In this document: one piece after another, positions 11,827-23,900 of the stretch | Position numbering within the stretch: the first letter of the stretch is position 1 | How the letters are laid out: every line of letters begins with the position of its first letter | Assembly: GCA_030068075.1 (NCBI GenBank) | Contig: CM057843.1 | Span: 13,162,001-13,226,000 of the forward strand | Reading direction: 5' to 3' | Origin: Paguma larvata | Taxonomy: Eukaryota; Chordata; Mammalia; Carnivora; Viverridae | DNA length: 64,000 nt | Program-made: the position numbers and the translations under genes | Notes under the pieces: model-generated | What the model saw: only the letters and a program-made list of their open reading frames with translations | Database searches by the model: none | What the model was told of the DNA's origin: nothing

Positions 11827-12309
11827 ACAGCGACCATTCTAATCACGTTTCCCGGGCCCCGCACGCCTAGCACAGCCAGGGCCTTGCCTCCATCCCGCAC
11901 GGTCATTCAGGGCTGGAGCGAGGAGCCCCCAGCTTCTTGCACTGTCCTCCTCTACAGGCTCACCCCGCCCCGTCTCTGTTGCAGCTGCTCTGTGGATCTA
12001 ACGTTCCCTGAGCCCCCACTGTCACCCCAACACTCCGTGTCCTAGACCAACCCCGTCATATTCCGACCGCTCATCTTAGAGACTGATTCCCCCTTCATGC
12101 AGCTGCACCAAGCCAACCCAAGGGTCCCCATGCCGCAGCCCCTCCCCGAATGTGTCGAGTGCGCTCTGTCCCAGCTGTCCCAGATGGAGCTACTGTCCGC
12201 TCTCTCCCTGCCTCCACTGTGCCTTCCCTCCCCGTCCTTCACCACACGGGGGCCCGAGAGCTTTGCCCACACCACTTTCCAAGAAGCAATGGGAGGCAGT
12301 GGTGGAGAG

Positions 12310-12470
12310 CATGGACACTCTGGAGCCAGCCTACCCCAGCTCGAATCTGGCTTCAAGCTGAGTGGCCTCGGGCAACTTACTAGACCTCTCTGGGCCTGGT
12401 TTCCCCACCTGTAAAGTGGGGAGAATAACAGTACCTACTTCCTGAGGATGTAGTGAGGGTTGAATGAACG
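12310..12470 (+). mobile_element. MIR element
   Basis: Order typical of MIR: 'TCTGGAGCCAG', 'CTCGGGCAACTTACTAGACCTCTCTGGGCC', 'CACCTGTAAAGTGGGGAGAATAAC' and 'GTAGTGAGGGTTGAATGA'. Confidence 0.8.
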
Positions 12471-12649
12471 CCGTGTGGCCCGGTAGTTCTCACTTCCTTG
12501 CTGGGGATTCTCCGCAGAGTGATGTAACCTCTCTAATGCAGGACCCTTCGTCTATAAAGCGGGAAGAGCCGTCCCCACCTTACATACCGTGCGAATCTAG
12601 TGACATAGCAAAGGATTCAGGACCAAGCCTGGCACACAAAACTTGGCAG

Positions 12650-13215
12650 TGTTGGTTATTTTTATTCCTTTCAAAATGCATATCTGGTCATAGCACTCCT
12701 GGCAGCCTGAAACTGTGCCAAGGCTCCCCTACTACCTTAGGGATGGAGGCCAAAGTCCCACCCCAGCCTCCAGGTCTCAAGGGGCAGGTCCCTCTTGCCA
12801 TCCTGGCTGTTTCTTGCTTTACGTGCTCTGCATCCCTTTGCCCCTCTCGCCACTTGGCCTTTGCACATGCTGTTCCATCTGCCTGGAACACCGTTCCCTC
12901 TTTCGCTTGATTAGCTCTTCCTCATCCTTCAGATCTTGGCTCAGGGTCACCTACTCAGGGGCACCTTCCTGGTCTTCCGATGCACTGTTCGCCAGCCTGG
13001 ATTTTGGCCCGGCCTTCCGGGCTCTTCTCGTGGCTGCGGTTTCCCCTTGGTGTGGCTTTTTGCTTAAAGTCTGTGTCCCCGTGACACTGGGAGCTCCACC
13101 AGCACAGAGACCAGGCCTGGTCCCACTCAACACTGTGACTCCCCCCGGCACCCAACATAGTGGCTGGCACAGAGTAGATACGCAACCAATGCCGAGGAAT
13201 GGATGGATGGATGAG
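12650..13215 (+). mobile_element. L2 LINE relic
   Basis: Matches the L2 3' half: 'GGCCTTTGCACATGCTGTTCCATCTGCC', 'CAGATCTTGGCTCAGGGTCAC', then 'TGGCTGGCACAGAGTAGATACGCAACCAATG' and a GGATGGATGGAT tail. Confidence 0.8.
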
Positions 13216-13757
13216 AAACCGCATCCCTGACAGCCCCTCTGTGCCTGCTGCGGAGCCTGGGGACACTGGGAGGGAGGCGGGACCCAGACCCACAGAGAAA
13301 GGGCAGCCCTGGCTGACTGGGGACACTATCCCTACAGCCTGGGGCAGGCCTGGGCCCCAGAGACCGGAAAGGGTCATGAGCAGGTCCTGCCGCCGGCAGT
13401 TACCCAGACCGCCTTTCCAGAGCGGACAGGAGCAGCGGCTATAACACCGATACCAGCAATCCTAATAACAGTAATCATAATAGTAATGATGGCAGTTTAC
13501 TCCAGGCTGGGCACTGTGCCAGGCTCTCTGGCTCATTTCGTGCTGCGTCAGCCCTGGGGGCGGGAGGGGCTATTAGTAAGTACCTAGGGGCAGAGGCCGC
13601 GTGACTTGCTGTGGCCTCAGTTTCCTCAAATGTCACCTAGGGCCAGAGAACGAGCTTGGATTTTGTGGTTTCAGACCCTGGCGTTCTTCCAAGAGCTCCT
13701 CTAAAGCGGTGTTTCCACTCACTGTTTCCAGTTCCTTTTTTCATTTTCACTTTTTCT

Positions 13758-13971
13758 TATGATGTTTTAAATGTTTGTTTATTTTGAGAGAGGGAGAGGG
13801 GCGTGCACACGTGAGAGCAGGGAGGGGTAGAGAGAGGGAGAGAGAGAATCCCAAGCAGGCTCCACGATGTCTGCGCAGAGCCCGACGCAGGGCTTGGTCC
13901 CACGAACCGTGAGATCGTGACCTGAGCCACAATTAAGAGGTGGACGCTTACCTTGCCTGAGCCGGGCACCC
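13758..13971 (-). mobile_element. Carnivore SINE, reverse, diverged
   Basis: GA-rich body, 'CAGAGCCCGACGCAGGG', 'CGAACCGTGAGATCGTGACC' and a disrupted head. Flanked by TCACTTTTTCT at 13747-13757 and 13972-13982. Confidence 0.9.
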
Positions 13972-14436
13972 TCACTTTTTCTCTTTTTAAATGTTACTTT
14001 TTGGTTCGTTCGTTTGAATCAGAAATGCACTTACGTGTTTCGGAAATCCAACTGATATAGGACAGTTCACAGCGAGATAGCCGCTTTCGGCAACTTCTCG
14101 AGTATCTTTGCCTGTATTTCTCCATGTAAGTGAAAGCAAATAATTTCTCGTTTTCTCCCAACACACGCACCTGCTACAGAAAGGAAGGGCTAGGTGTGTA
14201 CCGCAGACAACACTCTTGGGCATCGCGCTGTGTTCGTGGGCAGATTCTGGGGATGGTCCCCTGTATTTACGCAGAGATCTTCCACGCCTGTTTTATAGCC
14301 GTGGAGTAGTCCATCACAGAACGCACCCCAGGGCACGTAGCAACTCGTAGCTTGGTGTGTACGCCGTTCCCATGGGCACAACAGGCTCCGCAGGATGGAT
14401 TCCCAGCAACGGACTCCTTCCTCCCTCCCTCTTCCT

Positions 14437-14570
14437 TTTTCAGTAGCACCTTTATTGACGTGCAATTCACACACCTTATGATTTACCAACTAAGTTGTAT
14501 ATGATGCGGTGGGGTTTGATACGTTCGCAGGCATGTACACCCTGTGACACCACACTCCCTTCTAGCTAGA
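14437..14570. mobile_element. L1-like 3' fragment
   Basis: 'CACCTTTATTGACGTGCAATTCACACACC' resembles the common old L1 tail (TTTATTGAGGTATAATTCACATACC). The boundaries are uncertain. Confidence 0.55.
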
Positions 14571-15594
14571 ACCTTCTCCCGTCAGGCCGTACCTTCTCAC
14601 CCCCGGCGCTCCAGTGGGACCAGCCTGACAGCTCCGCGTAGCTGCATCCAGGGGTCAGCTCTCCGTCCTCAATGAACCTGACCCGTGAGCCCATTGGTCG
14701 CAGCTGCCCCGCCCCCCCCCTCAGCCCCTCGCTGCCTCCTTGTCCCCAAACAGTGCAGCCCCTCGGGTTCACTCCTCCTCCTCCTCCACCGGCACTCATT
14801 CCCTGGAGCCATCCTCCCGATCCGTGGTTTCAACACCACCTGCTTGCCACGGACTCCCGAACCGATGTCACCAGTCCTGATCTCTGCAGAGCACCCCTGT
14901 CACTACCAACTCTCCGGCAATGCCAGCACGTGTAACGCCCATGTCTGGCCGTTCCTCCTCTACCTGCTCTGCCCACGGTCTTCCTCTTCTCGGCCAACGG
15001 CCTCTCCATCCTTCCCCTTGCTCAGTAAGGAAACCTCGGAGGCACTCATGACGTCTCTGTAAAGCCTGTGGGCTCTGCCTGCGGAATACACCAGTCTCCC
15101 ACCGCCGCCCTCCACCTCTGCTGCCTCCGGCCGGGGGCCAGGCCCCCGGCGTCAGTCGCCTGGACCACCAGGCGGTAGCTTCCACGCCAGTCTCCTGCCT
15201 TTGCCCTCACCCCCTGCACCCTGCCCTCCTGAAGCAGCTAGCGGGACCCCGTGAAGACCGCGGTCAAAGCCCACCCCTTCTCTGCCACAAGGCTCTGCCC
15301 TCACTTGCGGTCAGAGCCAAGTCCTCGCCCTGACCCCTGACCTCACATCTCACCTTCGACTCCGGCTGCACTCTGATCACCCCGGTCCTCGCTGTTCCTT
15401 CCCCACATCGGCACCCCGCTGCCACCCTCCCTCACCTCCTGCCGCTCTGGGCCCAGGGTTACTTCCCAGCGTCACCTTCCCCAGGCCCCTACTCGATGCT
15501 GCACGGACACCCCTTCCCTGCTTTATTTTAACCCACAGCACTTAACGCCAACCGACCAATTATAGCTCCCATTTCCTTGTTTGTTGACTATCCC

Positions 15595-15725
15595 CCCACC
15601 CCTGTATGTCACCTCCACGAGGGCAGGGTTTTCCTCTGTTTCCTTCTCAGCTGTATCCCCGGGGCTTTGACAGTGCCTGGCTCACAGCGGGCTTTCGCCA
15701 AATACTTCTGAATGGATGAACAAGC
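15595..15725 (+). mobile_element. L2 3' end relic
   Basis: 'CCACGAGGGCAGGGTTTT', 'GTATCCCCGGGGCTTTGACAGTGCCTGGC' and 'AAATACTTCTGAATGGATGAA' follow the L2 3' consensus order. Confidence 0.75.
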
Positions 15726-17353
15726 AAACGTGCCGCCTCCAGCACCCCGGAGGGGCAGGGGCCGGGCCGACGGAGGGATCCAGGCGGGAGCCCTGAACTG
15801 GGACATGGCCTCCGTCGGCGTGTCCGAGACAAGCACCATGGAGGGCTGGGAGCCTGACAGCTGGGCGCCTGACTGGGTCTCCGGCTTACCCAGTGGTTAA
15901 GCAGGGCCCCCGGCCCCAGAGCTCCGGGAAAACCCGGGCTCTGGAGTCAGCTCAGTTAAGCCCCTGCCTCCGCCTTATGTGAATTGAAGATCTGTCTTCC
16001 GTCCTTCTGAGCCCTGTATGTCCTGATCCTTGATCCCTGGGCAGAGGGAGGAGGAGGAGAAGAGGGGTAGTGCTGAGGCCTCAGGTTCCCGAGCTGCCGC
16101 CCTTGAGTTTCACCGCTTCCCCACCCCCCACCGCCGCCTTCTGCACACGCCCTTTGTCTAACAAGCCACAGCCCCTACCACTTACACTGCAGATTCTCAA
16201 AAGTGGATCGGTCACTGGGCAGACAGTGGGCGCGTGGCCTTGGGTCAGATGTCCACCCTGGAGCAATCAGCTGCACCCAGAGAAGGCAGAGGCTACACGG
16301 TCACTGCCTTCTCAGCAGGGGCAGAAACTGGGAGCAGAGGCCAGGGCTGGGTAGGCATCCCACATGCAAGCCACGCGTGTGGCCCCTCTGGCCACCTATG
16401 CTACCCAGCAGCTCCATTATAAAGGGGACAGGGCATGGCTTACCACTCCCATCTTACAGATGAGGGAACTGAGGCCCAAAGAGGGCAAAAGCCTTTCCTG
16501 AGGGCGCACAGCCAGCCGCTGGCAGAGCTACAGGTCAGAGCCAGGACTGGCCCACTCTCTGCTTTTGCTACCCCAGCCCCCTGGCATGTGGCTTCACGGG
16601 GCCCTGCTGGAGTTCCACTAAGATGCCCCCCACCTTGTCCTGCTTTCTGAGCTGGCAGCCCGGTTGTCCCCAATGCATTATTCATGCTCCTGAGAGCTGG
16701 CCGGCTCTGGTTACACTGACCGCAGCCCTGGACATGTGCTCTGCCCACTCCCCTCCTCCCTTGCCCAAGACCCAACGGGTCCAAGCTGCCCCCCCCCCCA
16801 AGGTAACTTAGTGGGCTCCGAACAACCCACCAAGGCTCAGGGCATGCAGCTCTGCTCTGGCCCAGTACTGATATGCTAGGTGGTTTCGGGTAAGTGGCTT
16901 CCCTGTTCTGGGACTCGGAGTCTCCCTCTGTGAGGTGGCAGTGACCCCAGCATTTACTCCGGTGGGCTGAGGCGGCTAAGGCACAGGGAGAGGCTGACCC
17001 GTCAAACAGTCCCCTCCTCGAGGCGATTTTAACGCGAGATGGTGGCCCCAGCACAGGTCCGGGCCGGGCTTCCCCTGCTCCCTGGTAAACAACACCGATG
17101 CACTTTCCGCCACCGCTGGGGTGAAACCCAAGGCGGCTCTGGAGATGAATTATGGATCCGCCCTTCCGGAAACTGGTCCCAGCCAGGAGAAGCTTGGCCG
17201 TCCCTCCCCAGGCCACCCAGGCCAGTCCCAGCTGCTCCCAGCCCGAAGAGGCCGCGTGTCCAGCTGCGGGCAGGAAACGCGGAGTGTCCCCTCGTCTCCA
17301 AGTCCCAGAGCTGGTGACCTGGGCCGCAGCCCGGTGGGGAGCCGGCGGCCACC

Positions 17354-20300
17354 ATGGCGAAGGAGGAAGAGGATGAGAAGAAAGCTAAGAAAGGGAAAAA
17401 GGGGAAGAAGGCGCCGGAGCCGGAGAAGCCCAAACGGAGCCTGAAGGGGACGTCGCGGCTGTTCATGGGCTTCCGCGACCGCACGCCCAAGATCTCCAAG
17501 AAGGGCCAGTTCCGGAGCGCCTCGGCCTTCTTCTGGGGCCTGCACACCGGCCCGCAGAAGACCAAACGCAAGAAGAAGGCGCGCACCGTGCTCAAGTCCA
17601 CGTCGAAGCTCATGACGCAAATGCGCATGGGCAAGAAGAAGCGGGCCATGAAGGGCAAGAAGCCGTCCTTCATGGTCATCCGCTTCCCCGGCCGGCGCGG
17701 CTACGGCCGCCTGCGGCCGCGCGCCCAGTCACTCAGCAAGGCATCCACGGCCATCAACTGGCTCACCAAGAAGTTCCTCATCAAGAAGGCCGAGGAGTCC
17801 GGCAGCGAGCAGGCCACGCTGGACGCCTGGCTCAACCGCTCGGGCTCCCGCGTCGGTTCCCGCAAGCTTCCCTTCCCGTCGGGCGCCGAGATCCTGCGGC
17901 ACGGGGGCCGCCTCCGGAGGTTCCCGCGCAGCCGCAGCATCTACGCGTCGGGCGAGCCGGTGGGCTTCCTGCCCTTCGAGGACGAGGCCCCGTTCCGGCC
18001 CTCGGGCTCCCGCAGGTCGCTGTACGGGCTTGAGGGCTTCCAGGACCTGGGCGAGTATTACGACTACCACCGCGAGGGCGACGACTACTACGACCGGCAG
18101 TCGCTCTACCAGTACGAGGAGGAGCAGGAGCCCTACCTGGGCTACGGCCCCTACGGCCCCTACGGCCCAGCCTACGGAGACCACGCCCACGGGTACCCAC
18201 CCGAGGACCCCTATGACTACTACCACCCGGATTATTATGGCGGCCCCTACTACCCCGCGTACCCCTACGGCTACGGCTACGATGATTACGAGCCCCCATA
18301 TGCGCCCCCATCGGGGTACGCGTCTCCCTACAGCTACTATGATGGGTACCAGGGCGAGGCGTACCCGCACGGCTACTACCTGGATCCCTACGCACCTTAC
18401 GAGGCGCCATACCCGCCCTACGACCTGCCGTACGACGTGCCCTATTTTGATCCGTACGGGGTGCCCTATGGCGCCCCCTACGGCATCCCCTACACCGAAG
18501 GCATCTATGGCGGCGGGGACCAGGCCATCTACCCGCCAGAAGTGTCCTATCTTTACCCAGAGGAGCCGGCCTTCCCGTACCCGTGGGTGCCGCCGCCCAT
18601 CCTGTCGCCCCACAACCCGTACGCCCACCCCATGGACGACATCGCGGAGCTGGAGGAGCCGGAGGAGGCGGGCGCGGAGCGGCAGACCACCTCCTTCCGC
18701 CTGCCCAGTGCCGCCTTCTTCGAGCAGCAAGGCATGGACAAGCCCGCCAGGTCCAAGCTCTCCCTCATCCGCCGGTTCCGCCTCTTCCCGCGGCCCCAGG
18801 TGAAGCTGTTCGGGAAGGAGAAGCTGGACGTGTCCTTGCCGCCCTCCCTGGACATCCCTCTGCCCCTGGGGGACGCGGACGAAGACGAGGAGGAGGAGGA
18901 AATGCCCCCTGTACCCCCGGTGCCCTACGCCCACCCCTTCTGGGGCTTCCTCACGCCGCGCCAGCGCAACCTCCAGCGCGCCCTGTCCGCCTTCGGGGCC
19001 CACCGGGGCCTGGGCTTCGGCACCGAGTTCGGCCGCCCCCCGCCGCGCCCGGCCACCTCGCTGGCGCGGTTCCTCAAAAAGACGTTGTCTGAAAAGAAGC
19101 CTGTCCCGAGGCTCAGGAGCAGCCAGAAGACGCGGCCGGGAGGCCCGGCCGTCCGGGAGGCGGCCTACAAGCGCTTCGGCTACAAGCTGGCCGGCATGGA
19201 CTCCGAGCGCCCCAGCACCCCCATTGTGCTGAGGCGGGCCGAGGCGCGCACGCGCAACAACAACAACTCCCACCGGCCGCCCTCGCCGGGGCCCGCCCCG
19301 CGGCCGCCCTCCCACTGGAGCGCGCTCCTCTCCCCGCCGGCGCCCCAACGGCCCCCCAGCCCCGGCCCGGGCCCCCCGCTCGCCCCGCCCTTCGCCCCCG
19401 CCCTCTCGGGCCTGCCCCGGCCCGCGTCGCCCTACGGCTCGCTCCGCCGGCACCCGCCGCCCTGGGCTGCCCCGGCCCACGTGCCCCTCGCGCCCCCCGC
19501 CAGCTGGTGGGCCTTCATGGAGCCACCTTCCGTGAGCCCGGAGGTGCCCCCAGACCTGCTGGCCTTCCCAGGCCCCCGGCCCTCCTTCAGAGGCTCCCGC
19601 CGCCGCCGGGCGGCCTTCGGCCTCCCCTGGCCCCCGCTGCACTCACCCCAGCCCTCGCTGAGGAGCCTGCCCGGCCTGGGCTACCGCTCGCCCGTGGGGG
19701 CGCCGTCCCCCCAGCCATCCTTCCGAGCTCGGCCCTTCCAGCCGCCCTTCTCGCCCCCGCCCCACCGGCCCCGCTCGCTGCGGGAGCCCCCGTCCCCGCG
19801 CCGCCTCTCTGGGCGCCTGGGCCCACCCCGCTCGCCCCTGCTGGGCTCCCCGCGGCCGCCCTCTCCGCCCCCTCTGTTGGGCCCCAGCTCGCGGTGCCGC
19901 TCCCTCAACCTGCCCTCGCGCCTCCCGAACACGTGGCGCCGGCTCAGCGAGCCGCCCACCAGGGCCGTGAAGCCCCGGGTGCGCCAGCCCTTTCAGCGGT
20001 CTCCCGGCGCTGGGTCCTGGCCGGCGGCTGCAGCTGCCCCTGGAGCGCCGGGAGAGCCAGCGGGAGCCTGAGGACTCAGAGACACCCTGGACGGTGCCCC
20101 CGCTGGCCCCCAGCTGGGACGTGGACCTGCCTCCCACCCAGCGCCCACCCTCGCCCTGGCCGGGAGGTGCAGGCAGCCGCCGCGGCTTTTCCAGGCCACC
20201 CCCTGTGCCTGAAAACCCCTTCCTCCAGCACGTGGGCCCTGTGCCACCCCCTGAGGACCCAGCCTCCGACCTGACCAGTGTCTTCCTGGGTAGACACCGT

Positions 20301-20903
20301 GACCCAGGGCCTGGACAATTGGTCAAATCAGCCAGCCCGATTCCTGAGAAGCCAGAAGAAGAGACCACTCAAGGGGGCCCTGAGTCACCAGCAGAGCCCG
20401 AGCCCTGCACCCCGACACCTCCCAAGGATTCCCCACCAGAGCGGAAGGCGCTAAGGCTCAGCCTCTCCTACCCGCTGGCCACATGTGATCAGATGAGAGG
20501 CACGTGGCCACCATGGCGCCGCTGGGGGACAGTGCCCAGCGCCCCGGCCCCCTTGGCACCCGCTGGGGCCCCAGGGCCCCTGCCCAAGATGGGCGAGCGG
20601 CGCCAGGCAGGCCCTGGGCGTTTTGCAGTGGTCTTACCACAGGTGCAAAAACTCAGCGCTTTCCAGAGGGTGGGTCCTGCCCCCCTACAGCCCCCCGTCC
20701 AGATAAGCCAGGACCCGGAGCCTGGCCCCAAGCCAAGAGCCTGGAATTTGCCCTGGTCCTGTTTCTGGCTGCCGGCAGAAGCCCATCGACCCTGGCCACG
20801 AGTGCTCGCCCGCCCCCAGTCCTGCTGCCTGGGCCCTGGAGCCAATTGCCTGCCCCATGGGGGCCCCTGGGAAGAAGGTGGCCCCAAAAGCTGGTGGAAC
20901 AAG
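17354..20903 (+). CDS. MYO15A: MYO15A exon 2, giant N-terminal extension (apparent +1 frameshift near 20021)
   Basis: The start ATG at 17354 has an excellent context (GCCACCATGG) and begins [20 protein letters not shown]. Order of segments: a lysine-rich basic start (about residues 1-130); a Tyr/Pro/Gly-rich tract with YGPYGPYGP repeats (about 220-420); a short acidic run (about 505-515); then Pro/Arg-rich, probably disordered sequence. The frame from 17354 stops at TGA 20069-20071. Matching sequence ([20 protein letters not shown] and onward) continues at once in the +1 frame to the donor AAG|GTATGAG at 20903. Exon length is 3550 = 3n+1, although it begins at the ATG and ends in phase 0, so one base is surplus (or two missing). 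Exon 2 is used only by the long isoform, which maintains mature stereocilia. The upstream exon boundary is not assigned; 17354 is the start codon. Confidence 0.93.
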
Positions 20904-23900
20904 GTATGAGGGCAGAGGTCAGAGGGCGGGCTTGGGACTTCTGTCCTGGGAAACGGAGCCAGAGACAGCCTTAGGATCTTGGTAAGCTGCTGCCTGCTTG
21001 GGCCTCAGTCTTCCCATCTGTGACCTGAGAACAGCCTTGGGCTCCCAGAGCCTCTGGAAGAAACGAACGAGAGGATGCCAAGCATAGGCAGGCGCAGTGC
21101 AGAGACTCCCGAAACTCTTCCCAGTCACTTTAGAGAAGGGCTCTTGTCCCAGCCTGCACAGCCCTGTCCCGGGCCAGTCTGGATGGTGTGTCTGTCCCCA
21201 GCAGCCGCCCCGGAGATTTTGGCTGAGCACAAAACTTTCGGACTTACCCGTCGACCCCGTCCCCTCCCCACAGCCACGTCCATACTGTTCCTCCTGTCTC
21301 CTGCTGACCCTCCCCTGGGCTGGAGTCTTTTTTCTCTTTTGCATTCCTGCTTGAGGGCAGTTCCCTGGGCTACAGGATTCTGAATTGCCCAAGGGTGAGG
21401 GGCTTAGGAACCAAACTGCTGGTGTCCTCATTGCATGGTGAGACCCAGATCACACGGGGGACCAGGGGCTAAGCCACAAGTCTGTCTGGGCCCTCTGTGG
21501 GTGCAGGGCAGGTGGCTTAACTGAAGGGTGCCAAGCTCGTGCCTGGCTACCACGCTCATGGCGGAACGCGAGCCTGATGCTGGGTGGCCCTCTGTGGAGG
21601 GGGGTGGTCACCGGAGCCTCCCCCGGGACGCCTGGGGTGGGCGGGGCACGCAGGGGGTGGCGGGTGTTTCTCAGCCTCCGCAGACGGTGTCCCGTGGAGC
21701 GGGCGGCTAGCCGGCCCGGCCATGGCGACTGGGGCGGCCTGGCTGCTGGGGGGGCCCTGGCCCCGGCGGCGGGTGCCCCGTGCCGTGTGGGCCGCAGCAT
21801 TGTGGGAGCGGGGCGCGGGGCGCCCGGGGGTGAGGGGCAAGGATGCCTGGGCCCTCCTCACCCTGGAATACGTGAGTGGCTGAATTATTCAGGGTTTGTG
21901 GCCACCGGCGCACATGGCCAGGCGGGTGGGCGGGAGGCCAGAGCCTCAAGGGTGATACTTGCCGTGCCCTACTTAGCAGCCCGGTGACAGGCCTGCAGCA
22001 TGCCGGGCTCCGTCCTGGTGTCCCCTTTCCTTGCCTGCTCAGAGGAAGGTGCGGGCTGGGGCCGAGAGGCTGGAGAGGCAGGAAGCACACGTGTGCCTGC
22101 AGACATGCAGGTCACACGCAGGCCTTTGTGCCCGGGACGTGTGGCCAAACAAGGAAACTGGTGTGATGCGTGTGCCAGGGCCTGAGCAGATGTGGGACCC
22201 TTGGTGTCACGAATGTGCACGTCAGTGGGCAGGGTGGAGACCCCGTGGGCCGCGGGTGGCATCAGGACTTTTGTCTTGAGGCCCCCGGGTGTGGTTGAGA
22301 CAGCGCCACGCTGTCTGTGCACACGAGAGTGCGTACTACACGCGTGTGTGCCTCCCGCCGGGCGTCCCCGGCCTGCGTGTGCGCCCTCAGGCACTCTGCA
22401 AGCCCGTGGTGTGCCGGGAGCTGCAGAAGCTGTTGTTTATGGGGCTGCGAGTAGGGGTCTCCGTGTTTGCCCCGGGCTGGATGCAGGGGTGCGGTGCTGA
22501 GCGGGGCAGTCCAGTGTCAGCCCTCCCAGAGGCCCCCGGCACCAGGACCTGGGCGGGCATCAGGTTGTTACGGAAGCAAGGATTTGGGGTGCACCCAGGG
22601 AAAGAGTGTTAGCGCTGGCAGAGCCGAGGCTGGGAGGACTTCTACGCAGTCAGCAGCAACACCGTGTGTGTGCGAGTGCTCACCCCTGGGGTCAGGACAC
22701 TTGGGAGCCCACGGGAGCACCCGCCACAGGGAACGCACGGGCAGAGGGCAGGCATGCGTCCCCCGGGTGAGGGTCGCACGCAGGGCCACCGTATTCCACC
22801 GCAGGGAGGCCTCAGGACCCGGCCTGGCCTTGGCCTTGGGATTCTCTTCCCCACAACGGGAGCAGGCCCCAGGCGTGTCCCAGATAGGGGACCACCGGTG
22901 GGCACCCTCCAGCCGGGCCGACCACAGACTCTCTCTCCCAGATGCACTCCATCCGCAACCTGCCGACCACACGGTTCCGTGACCGGTGCCGGGAGGATGG
23001 TGTGGAGGACATGACGCAGCTGGAGTGAGTGGGGTGGGGCCAGCGCGGGGTCACACGGGGCTGCATGCTCCTGGCCTGAGCGCCGCTTCCTGCTAGGGGC
23101 GCCCGCCACCTCCTGGGAGGTCCCCAGAGCCTCTGTTTCCTTAACTGCAAAGTGGGAGTCGTGAGGCATCACAGTGCCGGTGTGTGCGTGTCTAGGCTCC
23201 GTGAGTGGGACAGGCCTTTGTTCAAGCCCCAGCCTCACCACCTACCGGCTGGGACACCTTGGACCCATCGCTTTGCCTCTCTGTGCCTCGGTTTCTCATC
23301 TGGAAGATGGGGGCAGTGGCTGTTAGTGCAAGGGTGCTGGTGCATTGGAGGTGCCCAAAACGTGAGGGTTCTGCCGGTCGAGACCATTACCCAGTCACGA
23401 TGACTCAGCCCTCACGTTTGCGCCCCCAGAGCATCCCCCAACCCTGTGAAGTAGTGTATCCATTGGACAGATGAAGAAACAGAGATGCAGAGAAGTTAGG
23501 GAGCTTGCTCCAGGCCTCACAAGTGGTTGGTGACTTGAACCCAGGGCTTTCTGACCAAGGCCCTGCACTGAGGGGGAAGGTGGGCCCTGATGTCCCCTCT
23601 TCATGCCCTTCCAGAGACCTCCAGGAGAGCACCGTGCTGTCCAACCTCAAGACCAGATTTGAACGGAACCTCATCTACGTAAGTCCCGGGGCCGGGTCTG
23701 CCCTGGGCTCAGAGCAGAGAGGTAGCTGTCTCTCGGGGCCGCAGTGCAAAGCACAGATTTCTCCTCCTGAGCCCCAGGTTTGCGGCTTTGGTTTGAACTC
23801 TGGGGTGTCTACCATTCGAGTATAACATGCGAGAGCCTGGGGTTCTCAGATCCAAAGCCCTCAAAGCATAAAGTCTTAGACTGGTGGATGCCGGGACAGA

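Larger units (their letters stand above)
9121..17353. other. DRG2-MYO15A intergenic region and unrecognised MYO15A 5' leader
   Basis: No coding exon is supportable. Contents: MIR-like fragments (9850-9915, 12310-12470, 16436-16530, 16860-16960); an old repeat at about 11035-11300; two reverse-strand SINEs (11401-11601, 11619-11826) and a third (13758-13971); L2 (12650-13215, 15595-15725); and an L1-like tail (about 14437-14570). In human, MYO15A exon 1 is non-coding and lies not far downstream of DRG2. I could not identify it here. A strong donor-like CGG|GTAAGTAC occurs at 9947 but has no supporting evidence. The true start of exon 2 (its splice acceptor) is also unassigned; AG sites occur at several points in 17200-17350. 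Confidence 0.6.

Noticed and set aside
17729..19642. 637-codon open frame on the minus strand across MYO15A exon 2
   Set aside because: It is the mirror of a GC-rich coding exon (few stop codons arise opposite Pro/Arg/Gly/Tyr codons). Its product is low-complexity Val/Arg/Gly, with no splice or promoter context.
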